Numbered from the stretch's first letter, positions 25,522 through 34,152 are shown. The stretch: DNA of 64,000 nt from DASZTV01 sp035550655 (GCA_035550655.1 DASZOU010000036.1:1-64000); one strand, 5' to 3'. The notes: generated by a model not told the origin, from the letters alone. Numbers and translations are program-made.

Positions 25522-26886
25522 TCACATGCTGGCGATGAGCTTCTCGACGCGGTCATCAACGGCGCGGAACGGGTCCTTGCAGAGGACGGTCCGCTGTGCC
25601 TGGTCGTTGAGCTTCAGGTGAACCCAGTCGACGGTGAAGTCGCGGCGCTTCTCCTGGGCGCGCCGGATGAAGTCACCACGCAGCCTCGCCCGGGTGGTCT
25701 GCGGCGGGACTGACTTCGCTTCGAAGATCCGCAGGTCGGTAGTAACACGCTCGACGGCACCGTGCCGCTCGAGCAGGTAGTACAGACCGCGGCGGCGGTT
25801 GACGTCGTGGTAGGTCAGGTCGAGCTGTGCGACCCGCGGTGAGGACAGCGACAGGCCGTGCTTGGTGCGATAGCGCTCGATCAGCTGGTGCTTGATCACC
25901 CAGTCGACCTCGCGCTCGACCAAGCTCAGGTCCTGCGTCTCGACGGCCTTCAGCGTGCGCTCCCAGAGCTCGAGAACACGTCGGCTGGTCTCATCGCCGC
26001 CTCGCCGCTCGACGAAGTCGCGCGCCTTGACGAAGTACTCCTGCTGGATGTCGAGCGCACTTGCCTCACGCCCGTTCGCGAGCTTGACGGTGCGCCGCCC
26101 GGTCATGTCGTGGCTGATCTCGCGGATCGCCCGGATGGCGTTCTCCAGCGTCAGGTCCCGCATCACGACGCCCGCCTCGATCATGCGAAGGACGAGGTCC
26201 GTCGTACCGATCTTCAGCAACGTCGTGGTCTCCGACATGTTGCTGTCGCCGACAATCACGTGCAGCCGCCGGAACCGCTCGGCGTCGGCGTGCGGCTCGT
26301 CGCGGGTGTTGATGATCGGGCGGCTGCGCGTTGTGGCTGACGAGACGCCTTCCCAGATGTGCTCCGCGCGCTGGCTCACGCAGTACACGGCACCCCGCGG
26401 CGTCAGCAGCACCTTGCCGGCGCCGCAGATGATCTGCCGCGTCACCAGGAACGGGATGAGCACGTCGGCAAGGCGGCTGAACTCGCCGTGCCGGCCGACG
26501 AGGTAGTTCTCGTGGCAGCCGTAGGAGTTGCCGGCGGAGTCGGTGTTGTTCTTGAACAGGTAGATGTCGCCGGCGATGCCTTCCTCACGCAACCTGCGCT
26601 CGGCGTCCATCAGCAGGCCTTCGAGGGTGCGCTCCCCCGCCTTGTCGTGCGTCACGAGCTCGACGACGCTGTCGCACTCGGGAGTGGCGTACTCCGGGTG
26701 CGAGCCGACGTCGAGGTAGAGCCGGGCGCCGTTCTTGAGGAAGACATTGCTGCTGCGGCCCCACGAGACGACCCGGCGGAACAGGTAGCGGGCGACCTCG
26801 TCGGGCGAGAGCCGGCGCTGGCCACGGAACGTGCACGTGACGCCGTACTCGTTCTCGAGCCCGTAGATGCGCCGCTCCACGTCCAC
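25522..26886 (-). CDS. pafA: Pup--protein ligase PafA
   Basis: Carboxylate-amine ligase that attaches the C-terminal Glu of Pup to substrate lysines using ATP. The 454-aa product shows RRIYGLENEYGVTCTF, the active-site segment LYLDVGSHPEYATPEC with the catalytic Asp, FKNNTDSAGNSYGCHENYLV, INTRDEPHADAERFRRLHVI and HDKAGERTLEGLL. It lacks the extra loop typical of Dop. GTG 26886 begins MDVERRIYGLENEYG. It is followed by DUF3866 convergently and preceded by a divergent secreted-protein gene. Confidence 0.97.
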   Translation of the reverse strand: MDVERRIYGLENEYGVTCTFRGQRRLSPDEVARYLFRRVVSWGRSSNVFLKNGARLYLDVGSHPEYATPECDSVVELVTHDKAGERTLEGLLMDAERRLREEGIAGDIYLFKNNTDSAGNSYGCHENYLVGRHGEFSRLADVLIPFLVTRQIICGAGKVLLTPRGAVYCVSQRAEHIWEGVSSATTRSRPIINTRDEPHADAERFRRLHVIVGDSNMSETTTLLKIGTTDLVLRMIEAGVVMRDLTLENAIRAIREISHDMTGRRTVKLANGREASALDIQQEYFVKARDFVERRGGDETSRRVLELWERTLKAVETQDLSLVEREVDWVIKHQLIERYRTKHGLSLSSPRVAQLDLTYHDVNRRRGLYYLLERHGAVERVTTDLRIFEAKSVPPQTTRARLRGDFIRRAQEKRRDFTVDWVHLKLNDQAQRTVLCKDPFRAVDDRVEKLIASM

Positions 26887-27017
26887 CTCCCCGCCCGCCG
26901 ATTGCGGTGCCGGCTTCCGGCCCTATGGAAGGACTGTACGGCGGAGATCGCTCGCTGGAGCGCGCTGCGGAGATTGGAACGAGCGTTTCGGGCAGGATGT
27001 GTCTCGAAAGCCTCGAA

Positions 27018-27033
27018 TGTGACCTGAGTCACA
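27018..27033. promoter_or_regulatory. Perfect CRP-type palindrome
   Basis: TGTGA-CCTGAG-TCACA matches the TGTGA-N6-TCACA consensus of CRP/Cmr-family regulators exactly. It lies between divergent pafA (start 26886) and the secreted protein gene (start 27052). Being only 18 bp before that start codon, it would repress rather than activate this gene, unless translation starts further downstream. Confidence 0.6.
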
Positions 27034-27051
27034 AGGCTACGGGAGGTGGAT

Positions 27052-27825
27052 GTGGCGCCCCAGACAGGTCGCCGTGCGGTGGGCCTGGCCCTCTCGCTGG
27101 TCACCCTCGGGAGCGTTGTCGGCGCGTCGCCGAATGCTAGCGCGGCCGTTGCGAAGACGATCCACCCCGGAGTGTCGGTCAACTACGGCGACGTCACCTG
27201 CACCGTCGGGGCGGTGCTGCGGCAGCGGCATCGCTACTACCTCGCGGTGCCCTCGTCGTGTGGTGGCATCGACCTCGGCAAGCCCGAGCAGGACGGCTGC
27301 GTGTCGCCACAGACGCCGGTCGGCTCACCCGTGTCGATCGAAGGGGCGAAACACCGAGGCACGCTGGTCTACAGCTCGTTCAGCGAGATGCAGCTGCACA
27401 GCGACACGAACCCGAACCGCTGCTACTACAACGACCTCGCCCTCATCCGGGTGGACCGCCGGGACGACGCGCGCGTCAGTGCCGCGATCCCCGGCGTCGG
27501 TGTGCCGCGACGCGTGTTGTCGAAGCTGCCTGCGAGCGGCACCGCACTGAAGGTCGGCGGCGACTCCGCCACGGCCGGCGCAACCCACCACAAGGGCTGG
27601 GAGCTCGACGCCAGCAGCGCAACCGCGATGTTCAAGACGCCTGACTGCGGCTCGTCGGTGACGGCCGGGCCGGACCTGGTCGGGATGCTCCTCGTCCTGC
27701 CGAAGGGGCCGCTCCCCGGCGCTCCGGTCGCGCAGTCAGCGGCGCAGACCTTCAACCTGTTTCGAGCGCTGCAGTACCTGCGGCGCACGCCCGGGTTCCA
27801 CCGGGTGCACCTCCCGCTGCACTGA
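27052..27825 (+). CDS. Secreted protein with degenerate trypsin-like features
   Basis: Unknown 257-aa exported protein. Residues 1-32 form a signal peptide (RR near the start, hydrophobic core GLALSLVTLGSVVGA, cleavage near NASA-A). The mature part contains VTCTVGAVLRQRHRYYLAVPSSCGG and NDLALIRV, resembling the strand order and catalytic-Asp strand of chymotrypsin-fold proteases. The usual TAGHC is replaced by AVPSSC and no GDSGGP is seen, so it may be an inactive protease-like domain. Cysteines at C50, C70, C83 and C124 could form disulfides. GTG 27052 is chosen over 27046 because GGGAGG occupies 27041-27046. A perfect CRP-type site overlaps its promoter region. Confidence 0.65.
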   Translation: MAPQTGRRAVGLALSLVTLGSVVGASPNASAAVAKTIHPGVSVNYGDVTCTVGAVLRQRHRYYLAVPSSCGGIDLGKPEQDGCVSPQTPVGSPVSIEGAKHRGTLVYSSFSEMQLHSDTNPNRCYYNDLALIRVDRRDDARVSAAIPGVGVPRRVLSKLPASGTALKVGGDSATAGATHHKGWELDASSATAMFKTPDCGSSVTAGPDLVGMLLVLPKGPLPGAPVAQSAAQTFNLFRALQYLRRTPGFHRVHLPLH

Positions 27826-27844
27826 CCACGACATCTGGGTTCGC

Positions 27845-27901
27845 CGAACTTGCGATTTCGTGCCGAAGTTCGCGCTCAAAGGCCACGAAAGTGCAAGTTC
27901 G
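27845..27901. repeat. REP-like palindromic element between convergent genes
   Basis: CGAACTTGC (27845-27853) pairs with GCAAGTTCG (27893-27901), and inside these TTTCGTG (27856-27862) pairs with CACGAAA (27884-27890), with a 2-nt mismatch between. The whole 57 bp can fold into a long interrupted hairpin. It lies between the stops of the secreted protein gene and prcA, so it may act as a two-way terminator. Its AT-richer arms and form resemble dispersed REP/MITE elements. Confidence 0.7.
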
Positions 27902-27921
27902 CGAGTGATCGGGAGCGGGGG

Positions 27922-28620
27922 TTACTTGGCGGCGAGGATCTCCGCGACCGCGGCGTCCGAGAGCCGCCGGAAGGTACGCCGCGGCCGGGTGCGGTCGAGG
28001 ATCGCGACCTCTAGACCGTCCGCGGTGATCTCGCGCGGCTCGGAGTCGGCACCTGCTAGCGCGCGAACGGCGAGCCGCAGCGCGGCGCCGAGCTCCATCT
28101 CGTTGTGCTGTTCCGCGCGAAGGGCGGTGCCGATCTCCTCGGCAGAGGCGCCCATGACGACGACGCCCTCCTCGTCCGCGACGCTGCCGTCGTAGGTCAG
28201 CCGGTAGAGCTGGTCGCTCGCGGGGCTGTCCCCCACCTCGGCCACGGTGAGCTCGACCTCGAACGGCTTCTCGCCGCCGCTGGAGAAGATCGTGCCGAGG
28301 ATCTGGGCGTAGGTGTTGGCAAGCGCCCGACCGGTCACGTCACGCCGGTCGTAGGAGTACCCGCGCAGGTCGGCCATGCGAACGCCTGCCACGCGAAGGT
28401 TCTCGAACTCGTTGTACTTGCCGACGGCCGCGAAGCCGATCCGGTCGTAGATCTCGGAGATCTTGTGCAGCGCGCTGGACGGGTTCTCGGTAACGAACAG
28501 GATGCCGCCGCCGTAGGTCATGACGAGGACGGCGCGGCCGCGCGCGATGCCCTTCCGCGCGTAGTCCGCGCGGTCCTTCATGACCTGCTCGGGTGAGACG
28601 TAGCCGAAGGGCATCGTCAT
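27922..28620 (-). CDS. prcA: Proteasome alpha subunit
   Basis: Structural subunit of the 20S core; alpha rings gate entry of pupylated proteins delivered by Mpa. The 232-aa product begins MPFGYVSPEQVMKDRADYARKG, the N-terminal gate and first helix, and shows IARGRAVLVMTYGGGILFV and ENPSSALHKISEIYDRIGFAAVG. No catalytic Thr is expected. ATG 28620 or 28614 could start it; GAGAGAGGA lies 12-18 nt upstream. It follows prcB by 57 bp on the same strand. Confidence 0.97.
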   Translation of the reverse strand: MTMPFGYVSPEQVMKDRADYARKGIARGRAVLVMTYGGGILFVTENPSSALHKISEIYDRIGFAAVGKYNEFENLRVAGVRMADLRGYSYDRRDVTGRALANTYAQILGTIFSSGGEKPFEVELTVAEVGDSPASDQLYRLTYDGSVADEEGVVVMGASAEEIGTALRAEQHNEMELGAALRLAVRALAGADSEPREITADGLEVAILDRTRPRRTFRRLSDAAVAEILAAK

Positions 28621-28677
28621 CGCTGGTCCGGGTCCTCTCTCGTCTGTCGCGCGCTGCTCGAGCTGATGGCGTCGGGC

Positions 28678-29532
28678 CTATCGGAGTGGCGCCTGCGGAC
28701 CGCCGGGGCTGTCCATGCGCTCCGCCACGACGGCTTCCGTGATCGTGCCGACCTCTTCGTCAGCGAGCTTGCGGAAGCCGGTGGCGTCGACCGCGGTGAT
28801 GACCGGGAAGATCCGGCGGGTGAGGTCCGGGCCGCCCGTCGCGGAGTCCTCGTCGGCGGCGTCGTACAACGCCTGGACGCTGGCGAGGATGGCGTCGGCC
28901 TCGCTGAAGTCGTCGCGATAGAGCTTCTTGAGCGCACCGCGGGCGTAGACGCTGCCGGAGCCGACCGAGTGGAACTTGCGCTCCTCGTAGCGGCCGCCCG
29001 TGACGTCGTAGGAGAAGATCCGCCCCGCTGTCTCGGGCGTCGTGGCTTCGAGGTCGTAGCCGGCGTAGAGCGGTACGACGGCAAGGCCCTGCATCGCCAT
29101 CGGCAGGTTGTTGCGGATGAGCAGCGCCAACCGGTTCGCCTTGCCCTCGAGGCTGAGCACGGTGCCTTCGAGCTTCTCGTAGTGCTCCAGCTCGACCTGG
29201 AACAGCCGGACCAGCTCCAGAGCAACGCCCGCGGTGCCGGCGATGCCGACCGCCGAGAACTCGTCGGCCTGGAAGACCTTCTCCATGTCGCGCTGCGCGA
29301 TCACGTTGCCCATCGTCGCGCGGCGGTCACCGGCGAGGATGACCCCGGTCGTGTGCGTGACGGCGACGATCGTGGTGCCGTGCGGCGCGTCGACCGGCGT
29401 GGCGGAGGCCATCAGCTGGGCGCGCCTTCCGGGCAGCAAGTCGGGCGCATGACTGGACAGAAAGTCGCTGAACGACGAGGAGCCCGGCTGGAAGAACGCG
29501 GCCGGCAAGGTCGTGCCGTCAGAGAGATCCAC
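28678..29532 (-). CDS. prcB: Proteasome beta subunit
   Basis: Catalytic N-terminal-nucleophile subunit of the 20S proteasome, 284 aa. A propeptide of about 52 residues precedes the autoprocessing site HG-TTIVAV, which leaves T53 as the catalytic Thr1. Supporting residues appear in GVILAGDRRATMGN (Asp17/Lys33-type region: DRRAT, and R/K in IAQRDMEKVF) and GSGSVYARGALKKLY. GTG 29532 starts it, 12 bp after the endonuclease VII-like gene, so it belongs to the pup operon. Confidence 0.97.
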   Translation of the reverse strand: MDLSDGTTLPAAFFQPGSSSFSDFLSSHAPDLLPGRRAQLMASATPVDAPHGTTIVAVTHTTGVILAGDRRATMGNVIAQRDMEKVFQADEFSAVGIAGTAGVALELVRLFQVELEHYEKLEGTVLSLEGKANRLALLIRNNLPMAMQGLAVVPLYAGYDLEATTPETAGRIFSYDVTGGRYEERKFHSVGSGSVYARGALKKLYRDDFSEADAILASVQALYDAADEDSATGGPDLTRRIFPVITAVDATGFRKLADEEVGTITEAVVAERMDSPGGPQAPLR

Positions 29533-29544
29533 AACCCCACCCTG

Positions 29545-30243
29545 TCACGACCACCGACCATGACGAACAGTCGGGACGTATTCGATCGTCACAGCGGGAG
29601 GCGGCAGGTAGGCGCGAACCGGCGCATATCCGCCTCGCGCAGTTGCGAGATAGGCGCCCAGCGAATCCATGATCTGCAGGTCGTCGCGGAGGTTGCCGAG
29701 AGCCTGGTTGCAGTTGAAGCACAGCAGGCCGCGCACCTCGCCGGTGGCGTGGTCGTGGTCCACATGTGCGGGCGGCACCTTGTGGCAACCCGCGCACAGG
29801 CTGTTCTGCGCGGCGAGCATCCGGTCGTAGTCGACCTGTCCAATGCCGTAGCGAGCGCGCAGGTGGTACTCGCGCCCTCCGCCGTACAGGCGCTGCCGGC
29901 TCGCCTGGCCGCGTGCGTTGTGGCACGGCTTGCAGTAGGCACCCCTGCCGCCCCGTCCCGAACGATTGCGGGGAAAGTCCTCGAGCGGCCTCAGCATCTG
30001 GCAGTCAGGACACCACCGTTGCCCTACCGGAACGACGCGGCCTTCCTTTACCGTGCGACCGGCCGCAGCGCGCCGCTTTCGATAGGAGGCCTTGGACCGT
30101 TCCCGCATGCAGATCTTGCAGTAGCTGTTCCTGCCCAGCACGCCCTTCGGCGACGGGGAGAACTCGTCGATCGGCTTGGTCTGCTGGCAGTCGAGGCAGG
30201 TCTTGGTTGGAGTTTGTTCCGAGTTACTCGCCGAATCGGACAT
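29545..30243 (-). CDS. Endonuclease VII-like HNH protein with three zinc ribbons
   Basis: A 232-aa protein inserted between pup and prcB. Two N-terminal repeats each carry two C-x2-C pairs: C16/C19 with C42/C45, and C78/C81 with C104/C107, both followed by a basic helix. The C-terminal domain (about 125-190) is of the recombination endonuclease VII type: C150/C153, the His/Asp cluster HVDHDHATGEVRGLLC (160-175) and C175/C178 with NQALG. Such proteins cut branched or nicked DNA. Its presence at this operon position in actinobacteria is known to me, but the role is not. ATG 30243 follows GGGGAG inside the pup stop region; only 7 bp separate it from pup. Confidence 0.82.
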   Translation of the reverse strand: MSDSASNSEQTPTKTCLDCQQTKPIDEFSPSPKGVLGRNSYCKICMRERSKASYRKRRAAAGRTVKEGRVVPVGQRWCPDCQMLRPLEDFPRNRSGRGGRGAYCKPCHNARGQASRQRLYGGGREYHLRARYGIGQVDYDRMLAAQNSLCAGCHKVPPAHVDHDHATGEVRGLLCFNCNQALGNLRDDLQIMDSLGAYLATARGGYAPVRAYLPPPAVTIEYVPTVRHGRWS

Positions 30244-30250
30244 TCGGGTA

Positions 30251-30460
30251 CTATTCTCCCCCCTTTTGTACGTAGCCACGTACGAAGTCCTCTGCATTCG
30301 CCTCTAAAACCGAGTCGATTTCGTCGAGGATGTCGTCCACATCGTCAGAAAGTTCGGCCTGGCGTTCTTGCAGGTCGGTGGTGTCGAGCTCCTCGACCTC
30401 CTCGACCTCTTCGGTCTGGCGGGTCGCCCGCTTCTGCCCGCCCTCGTCGCGAGTCGCCAT
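30251..30460 (-). CDS. pup: Prokaryotic ubiquitin-like protein Pup
   Basis: Disordered 69-aa protein modifier. It starts MATRDEGGQKRATRQ, has an acidic middle that binds the Mpa coiled coil (DLQERQAELSDDVDDILDEID), and ends VRGYVQKGGE. The last residue is already Glu, so deamidation by Dop is not needed before ligation, unlike mycobacterial Pup, which ends in Gln. ATG 30460 is preferred because AGGAGGT lies at ideal distance; a GTG directly before it would add one residue. It is first in pup-endoVII-prcB-prcA. Confidence 0.97.
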   Translation of the reverse strand: MATRDEGGQKRATRQTEEVEEVEELDTTDLQERQAELSDDVDDILDEIDSVLEANAEDFVRGYVQKGGE

Positions 30461-30544
30461 CACGTACCTCCTGTGTTGCGCTCCGCGCGCAATGGGGTCT
30501 CATCGCGCGCCCGTGAAGCGGCGCTGCTGGTGAGGTCAAAGTTA

Positions 30545-30562
30545 CTCGTCAGATCGGACGAG
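30545..30562. other. Inverted repeat in the pup upstream region
   Basis: CTCGTC (30545-30550) and GACGAG (30557-30562) are perfect arms around a 6-nt loop, 85-100 bp upstream of pup. On the minus strand TAACTTT follows the stem, so it may be a weak terminator after dop or an operator next to a TAACTT -10-like box. Confidence 0.4.
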
Positions 30563-30600
30563 AAAGGGCCAAATACAGCCGTGGCCCAGCCGGCCGGGGG

Positions 30601-32139
30601 CTAGTGGGGAGCGCCGGCGATCTCGTCGACCAGCTGGGCGGCGGTGTCGCAGCGAGCCAACAGCCCTTCGACGTGCTGCTTCGTCCCCCGCAGCGGCTCG
30701 AGCATGGGAATCCGCTGCAGCGAGTCGCGGCCGACGTCGAAGATCACCGAATCCCACGAAGCGGCGGCGACGTCGGCGCCGTACTTCGACAGGCAGCGGC
30801 CACGGAAATACGCCCGGGTGTCCTCGGGCGGCTCGACGACCGCCCGGTCGATCTCGGCGTCGGAGACCAGCCGGCGCATCCGGCCGCGCGCCACCAAGCG
30901 GTTGTACAGCCCCTTGTCCTCGCGCACGTCGCTGTACTGCAGGTCGACCAGCTGCAGCTTGTGCGCGCTCCACTCGAGCCCCTCGCGGTCGCGGTAGCCC
31001 TGCAGCAGCGACAGCTTCGCGACCCAGTCGAGCTCCCCCGACAGCGTCATCGGGTCGTCGGCAAGCTTGGTGAGCACGCCCTCCCACTCGTTGAGCACGG
31101 CGATCGTGTCGGCGTCGGCGTCGGCGCCGTAACGCGACTCGACGAACTTCCGCGCCTGCTCCAGGTAGTCCGCCTGAACCTGCAGCGCCGTGGCAGTCCG
31201 GCCGTCCTTCAGCTTCACCGTGTGCTTCAGCGACGCGTCGTGCGAGATCGCGCGCAACGACGCCACCGGCGAGTCAATCGTCAGATCCACGCCGCTCTCG
31301 GTGAACCAGCCCTCTTCGATCATCGACAGCACGATCGATGTCGTCCCGACTTTGAGGTACGTCGAGAGCTCGCTCATGTTCGCGTCGCCGATGATCACGT
31401 GCAGCCGTCGGTAGCGCTCGGGATCCGCGTGCGGCTCGTCGCGCGTGTTGATGATCGGTCGCTTCAGCGTGGTCTCGAGGCCCACCTCGACCTCGAAGAA
31501 GTCGGCGCGCTGCGAGATCTGGAAGCCGTGACCGTGCCCGTCCTGGCCGATCCCGACGCGCCCGGCGCCACACATCACCTGCCGCGTCACGAAGAACGGC
31601 GTCAGGTAGCGCACGATGTCGGCGAACGGCGTCGACCGCTTCATCAGGTAGTTCTCGTGGGCGCCGTACGACGCCCCCTTGTTGTCAGTGTTGTTCTTGT
31701 ACAGCTGGATCAGCCCGGTGCCCGGCACCCGCGCGGCGTGCTCGGCGGCGCGGGCCATGACCCGCTCCCCCGCCTTGTCCCACAGCACCGCGTCACGCGG
31801 GTTGGTGACCTCCGGCGAGGAGAACTCGGGGTGTGCGTGGTCGACGTACAGCCGCGCGCCGTTGCTCAGGATGACGTTGGCGAGCCCGACCTCGTCGTCC
31901 GGGAGCACGTCAGCGGTCTCACGCCCGGACTGCGGCCCGGCATCGAAACCGCGCGCATCGCGGAGCGGCGACTCCTCTTCGAAGTCCCAGCGTGGGCTGC
32001 GGTCGCGAGTCCCGCCAGTAGTGGCGGACAGGTACGCGTTGACGATCTGGCTCGACGCCAGCATGTGGTTGGCCGAGCTCTGGTTCGGTACCGAGATGCC
32101 GTATTCGGTCTCCGTACCCATGACACGCCGGACGGCCAT
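30601..32139 (-). CDS. dop: Depupylase / Pup deamidase Dop
   Basis: Hydrolase that removes Pup from proteins; relative of PafA. At 512 aa it is longer than PafA because of the Dop-loop near residues 40-66 (TTGGTRDRSPRWDFEEESPL). Other landmarks are MGTETEYGISVPN, the nucleophile Asp in LYVDHAHPEFSSPE, YKNNTDNKGASYGAHENYLM, INTRDEPHADPERYRRLHVI and CGAGRVGIG. Because this Pup ends in Glu, the depupylase role is the relevant one. It lies 124 bp downstream of mpa and 140 bp upstream of pup. Confidence 0.97.
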   Translation of the reverse strand: MAVRRVMGTETEYGISVPNQSSANHMLASSQIVNAYLSATTGGTRDRSPRWDFEEESPLRDARGFDAGPQSGRETADVLPDDEVGLANVILSNGARLYVDHAHPEFSSPEVTNPRDAVLWDKAGERVMARAAEHAARVPGTGLIQLYKNNTDNKGASYGAHENYLMKRSTPFADIVRYLTPFFVTRQVMCGAGRVGIGQDGHGHGFQISQRADFFEVEVGLETTLKRPIINTRDEPHADPERYRRLHVIIGDANMSELSTYLKVGTTSIVLSMIEEGWFTESGVDLTIDSPVASLRAISHDASLKHTVKLKDGRTATALQVQADYLEQARKFVESRYGADADADTIAVLNEWEGVLTKLADDPMTLSGELDWVAKLSLLQGYRDREGLEWSAHKLQLVDLQYSDVREDKGLYNRLVARGRMRRLVSDAEIDRAVVEPPEDTRAYFRGRCLSKYGADVAAASWDSVIFDVGRDSLQRIPMLEPLRGTKQHVEGLLARCDTAAQLVDEIAGAPH

Positions 32140-32263
32140 GAGCCCAGGCTAACCGTCATCCGTAGCCGGGAGCAGGTTTCGTCGCCGGCAAGACCGCACC
32201 GAGCGCCGCAGGCTCAGGCCTGCAAGCGAGGGAGAACGTAGCCCGCGGCGGAACCGGCCCCGG

Positions 32264-34027
32264 CTACAGGTATTGGCCGGTGTTTGCGACCGTATCGATG
32301 CTGCGGCCGGACTCGTCGCCCTGCTTGCCGGTGACCAGCGTGCGGATGTAGACGATCCGCTCGCCCTTCTTTCCGGAGATCCGCGCCCAGTCGTCGGGGT
32401 TCGTGGTGTTCGGGAGGTCTTCGTTCTCCTTGAACTCGTCCACGCACGCGGCCAGCAGGTGGCTGATCCGGATTCCTCGCTGGTTGTGCTCGAGGAAGTC
32501 CTTGATCGCCATCTTCTTCGCGCGAGCGACGATGTTCTCGATCATCGCGCCGGAGTTGAAGTCCTTGAAGTACAGGACCTCTTTGTCCCCGTTCGCGTAC
32601 GTGACCTCGAGGAAGCGGTTCTCCTCGCTCTCCGTGTACATCCGCTCGACGGCGACCTGCACCATCGCCTCGATCGTGGCCGCGGGCGAGCCACCGTGCT
32701 CGGCCAGGTCGTCGGCGTGCAGTGGAAGCTCGGCGACGAGGTACTTCGAGAAGATGTCGCGCGCGGCCTCGGCGTCCGGACGCTCGATCTTGATCTTCAC
32801 GTCGAGCCGGCCGGGGCGAAGGATGGCCGGGTCGATCATGTCCTCACGGTTCGACGCGCCGATCACGATGACGTTCTCGAGACCTTCGACACCGTCGATC
32901 TCGCTGAGCAGCTGCGGAACGATCGTGTTCTCGACGTCCGAGGACACGCCCGACCCGCGGGTGCGGAAGATCGAGTCCATCTCGTCGAAGAAGACGATGA
33001 CCGGAGTGCCTTCGCTCGCCTTCTCCCGCGCCCGCTGGAACACGAGCCGGATGTGTCGCTCGGTCTCGCCGACGTACTTGTTCAGCAGCTCGGGGCCTTT
33101 GATGTTCAGGAAGTACGAACGGCCCTCACCCTTGCCGGCCGCCGCGACCTTCTTGGCGAGTGAGTTCGCGACGGCCTTGGCGATCAGCGTCTTGCCGCAG
33201 CCGGGCGGGCCGTAGAGCAGGATGCCCTTCGGCGCGCGCAACTGGTGCTCGATGAACAGGTCCTTGTGCAGGAACGGCAGCTCGACGGCGTCGCGGATCA
33301 TCTCGATCTGGTCCCCCAGACCGCCGATGTCCTCGTAGTCGATGTCCGGGACTTCCTCGAGGACGAGCTCCTCGACCTCGGACTTCGGGATTCGCTCGTA
33401 GGCATAGCCGGACCGGGCCTCGAGCAGAAGCGAGTCGCCGGCCCGCAGCGTCGTGTTGATCAACGTGTCGGCGAGCATCACGACGCGCTCTTCGTCCGTG
33501 TGCCCGATGACGAGGGCGCGGTCGCCGCCTTCGAGTATCTCCTTCAGCATCACGACGTCGCCCTGCCGTTCGAACGACAGCGCCTCGACCACGTTGAGTG
33601 CCTCGTTGAGCATCACTTCCTGGCCGCGGCGCAGCTCCTCGGCCTCGATCGCCGGCGACACCGAGACGCGCAGCTTGCGCCCGCCGGTGAACACGTCGAC
33701 CGTGCCGTCCTCGTGCAGCCCAAGGAAGTAGCCGTAACCCGACGGCGGCTGCGCCAGCCGATCGACCTCTTCCTTCAGCGCGACGATCTGCTCGCGCGCC
33801 TCCTTCAGCGTCGCGACCAGTCGCTCGTTGCGGCTGACCGCGGAGGCCAGCTCAGCCTGCACCTGGGCGAGCCGCTCTTCGATGCCGGCGCCGCCTCGCG
33901 GCGCGATCGTCATCCGGCGGCGGAGACTCGCGATTTCGGACTCCAGGTACGCGACCTGGTCGGTGAGCTCGGCGGAGTGCTTCTCGAGGCGTGCCGCGCG
34001 GGTCTCGGCATCGTCGCGTCCGGCCAC
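32264..34027 (-). CDS. mpa: Proteasome-activating AAA ATPase Mpa/ARC
   Basis: Hexameric unfoldase that captures pupylated proteins and threads them into the 20S core. The 587-aa product has an N-terminal coiled coil (about 10-45), a double OB domain (about 80-230) and an AAA module with Walker A YGPPGCGKTLIAKA (about 268-281), pore-loop KYVGETE and Walker B VIVFFDEMDS. The C-terminus GQYL is the proteasome-docking tail (penultimate Tyr). GTG 34027 is chosen over GTG 34033 because GAGGAG then sits 6 nt upstream. Confidence 0.97.
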   Translation of the reverse strand: MAGRDDAETRAARLEKHSAELTDQVAYLESEIASLRRRMTIAPRGGAGIEERLAQVQAELASAVSRNERLVATLKEAREQIVALKEEVDRLAQPPSGYGYFLGLHEDGTVDVFTGGRKLRVSVSPAIEAEELRRGQEVMLNEALNVVEALSFERQGDVVMLKEILEGGDRALVIGHTDEERVVMLADTLINTTLRAGDSLLLEARSGYAYERIPKSEVEELVLEEVPDIDYEDIGGLGDQIEMIRDAVELPFLHKDLFIEHQLRAPKGILLYGPPGCGKTLIAKAVANSLAKKVAAAGKGEGRSYFLNIKGPELLNKYVGETERHIRLVFQRAREKASEGTPVIVFFDEMDSIFRTRGSGVSSDVENTIVPQLLSEIDGVEGLENVIVIGASNREDMIDPAILRPGRLDVKIKIERPDAEAARDIFSKYLVAELPLHADDLAEHGGSPAATIEAMVQVAVERMYTESEENRFLEVTYANGDKEVLYFKDFNSGAMIENIVARAKKMAIKDFLEHNQRGIRISHLLAACVDEFKENEDLPNTTNPDDWARISGKKGERIVYIRTLVTGKQGDESGRSIDTVANTGQYL

Positions 34028-34152
34028 GGCCACCTCCTCGGTAGAGCGTCCTATCGACTGATCGGAGCCTATAACTGAGTCGTAGACGCCCCCTGCCTAT
34101 TTCGACGAATCCGACCCGCGCGGGTCGCGGTCCGAGGCATTGTGGCGGAGCA

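Noticed and set aside
30604..32241. Long plus-strand open frame of 545 codons opposite dop
   Set aside because: It is a mirror frame of the well-identified dop gene; its translation is Arg/His/Val-rich with no family features, typical of antisense frames in high-GC DNA.
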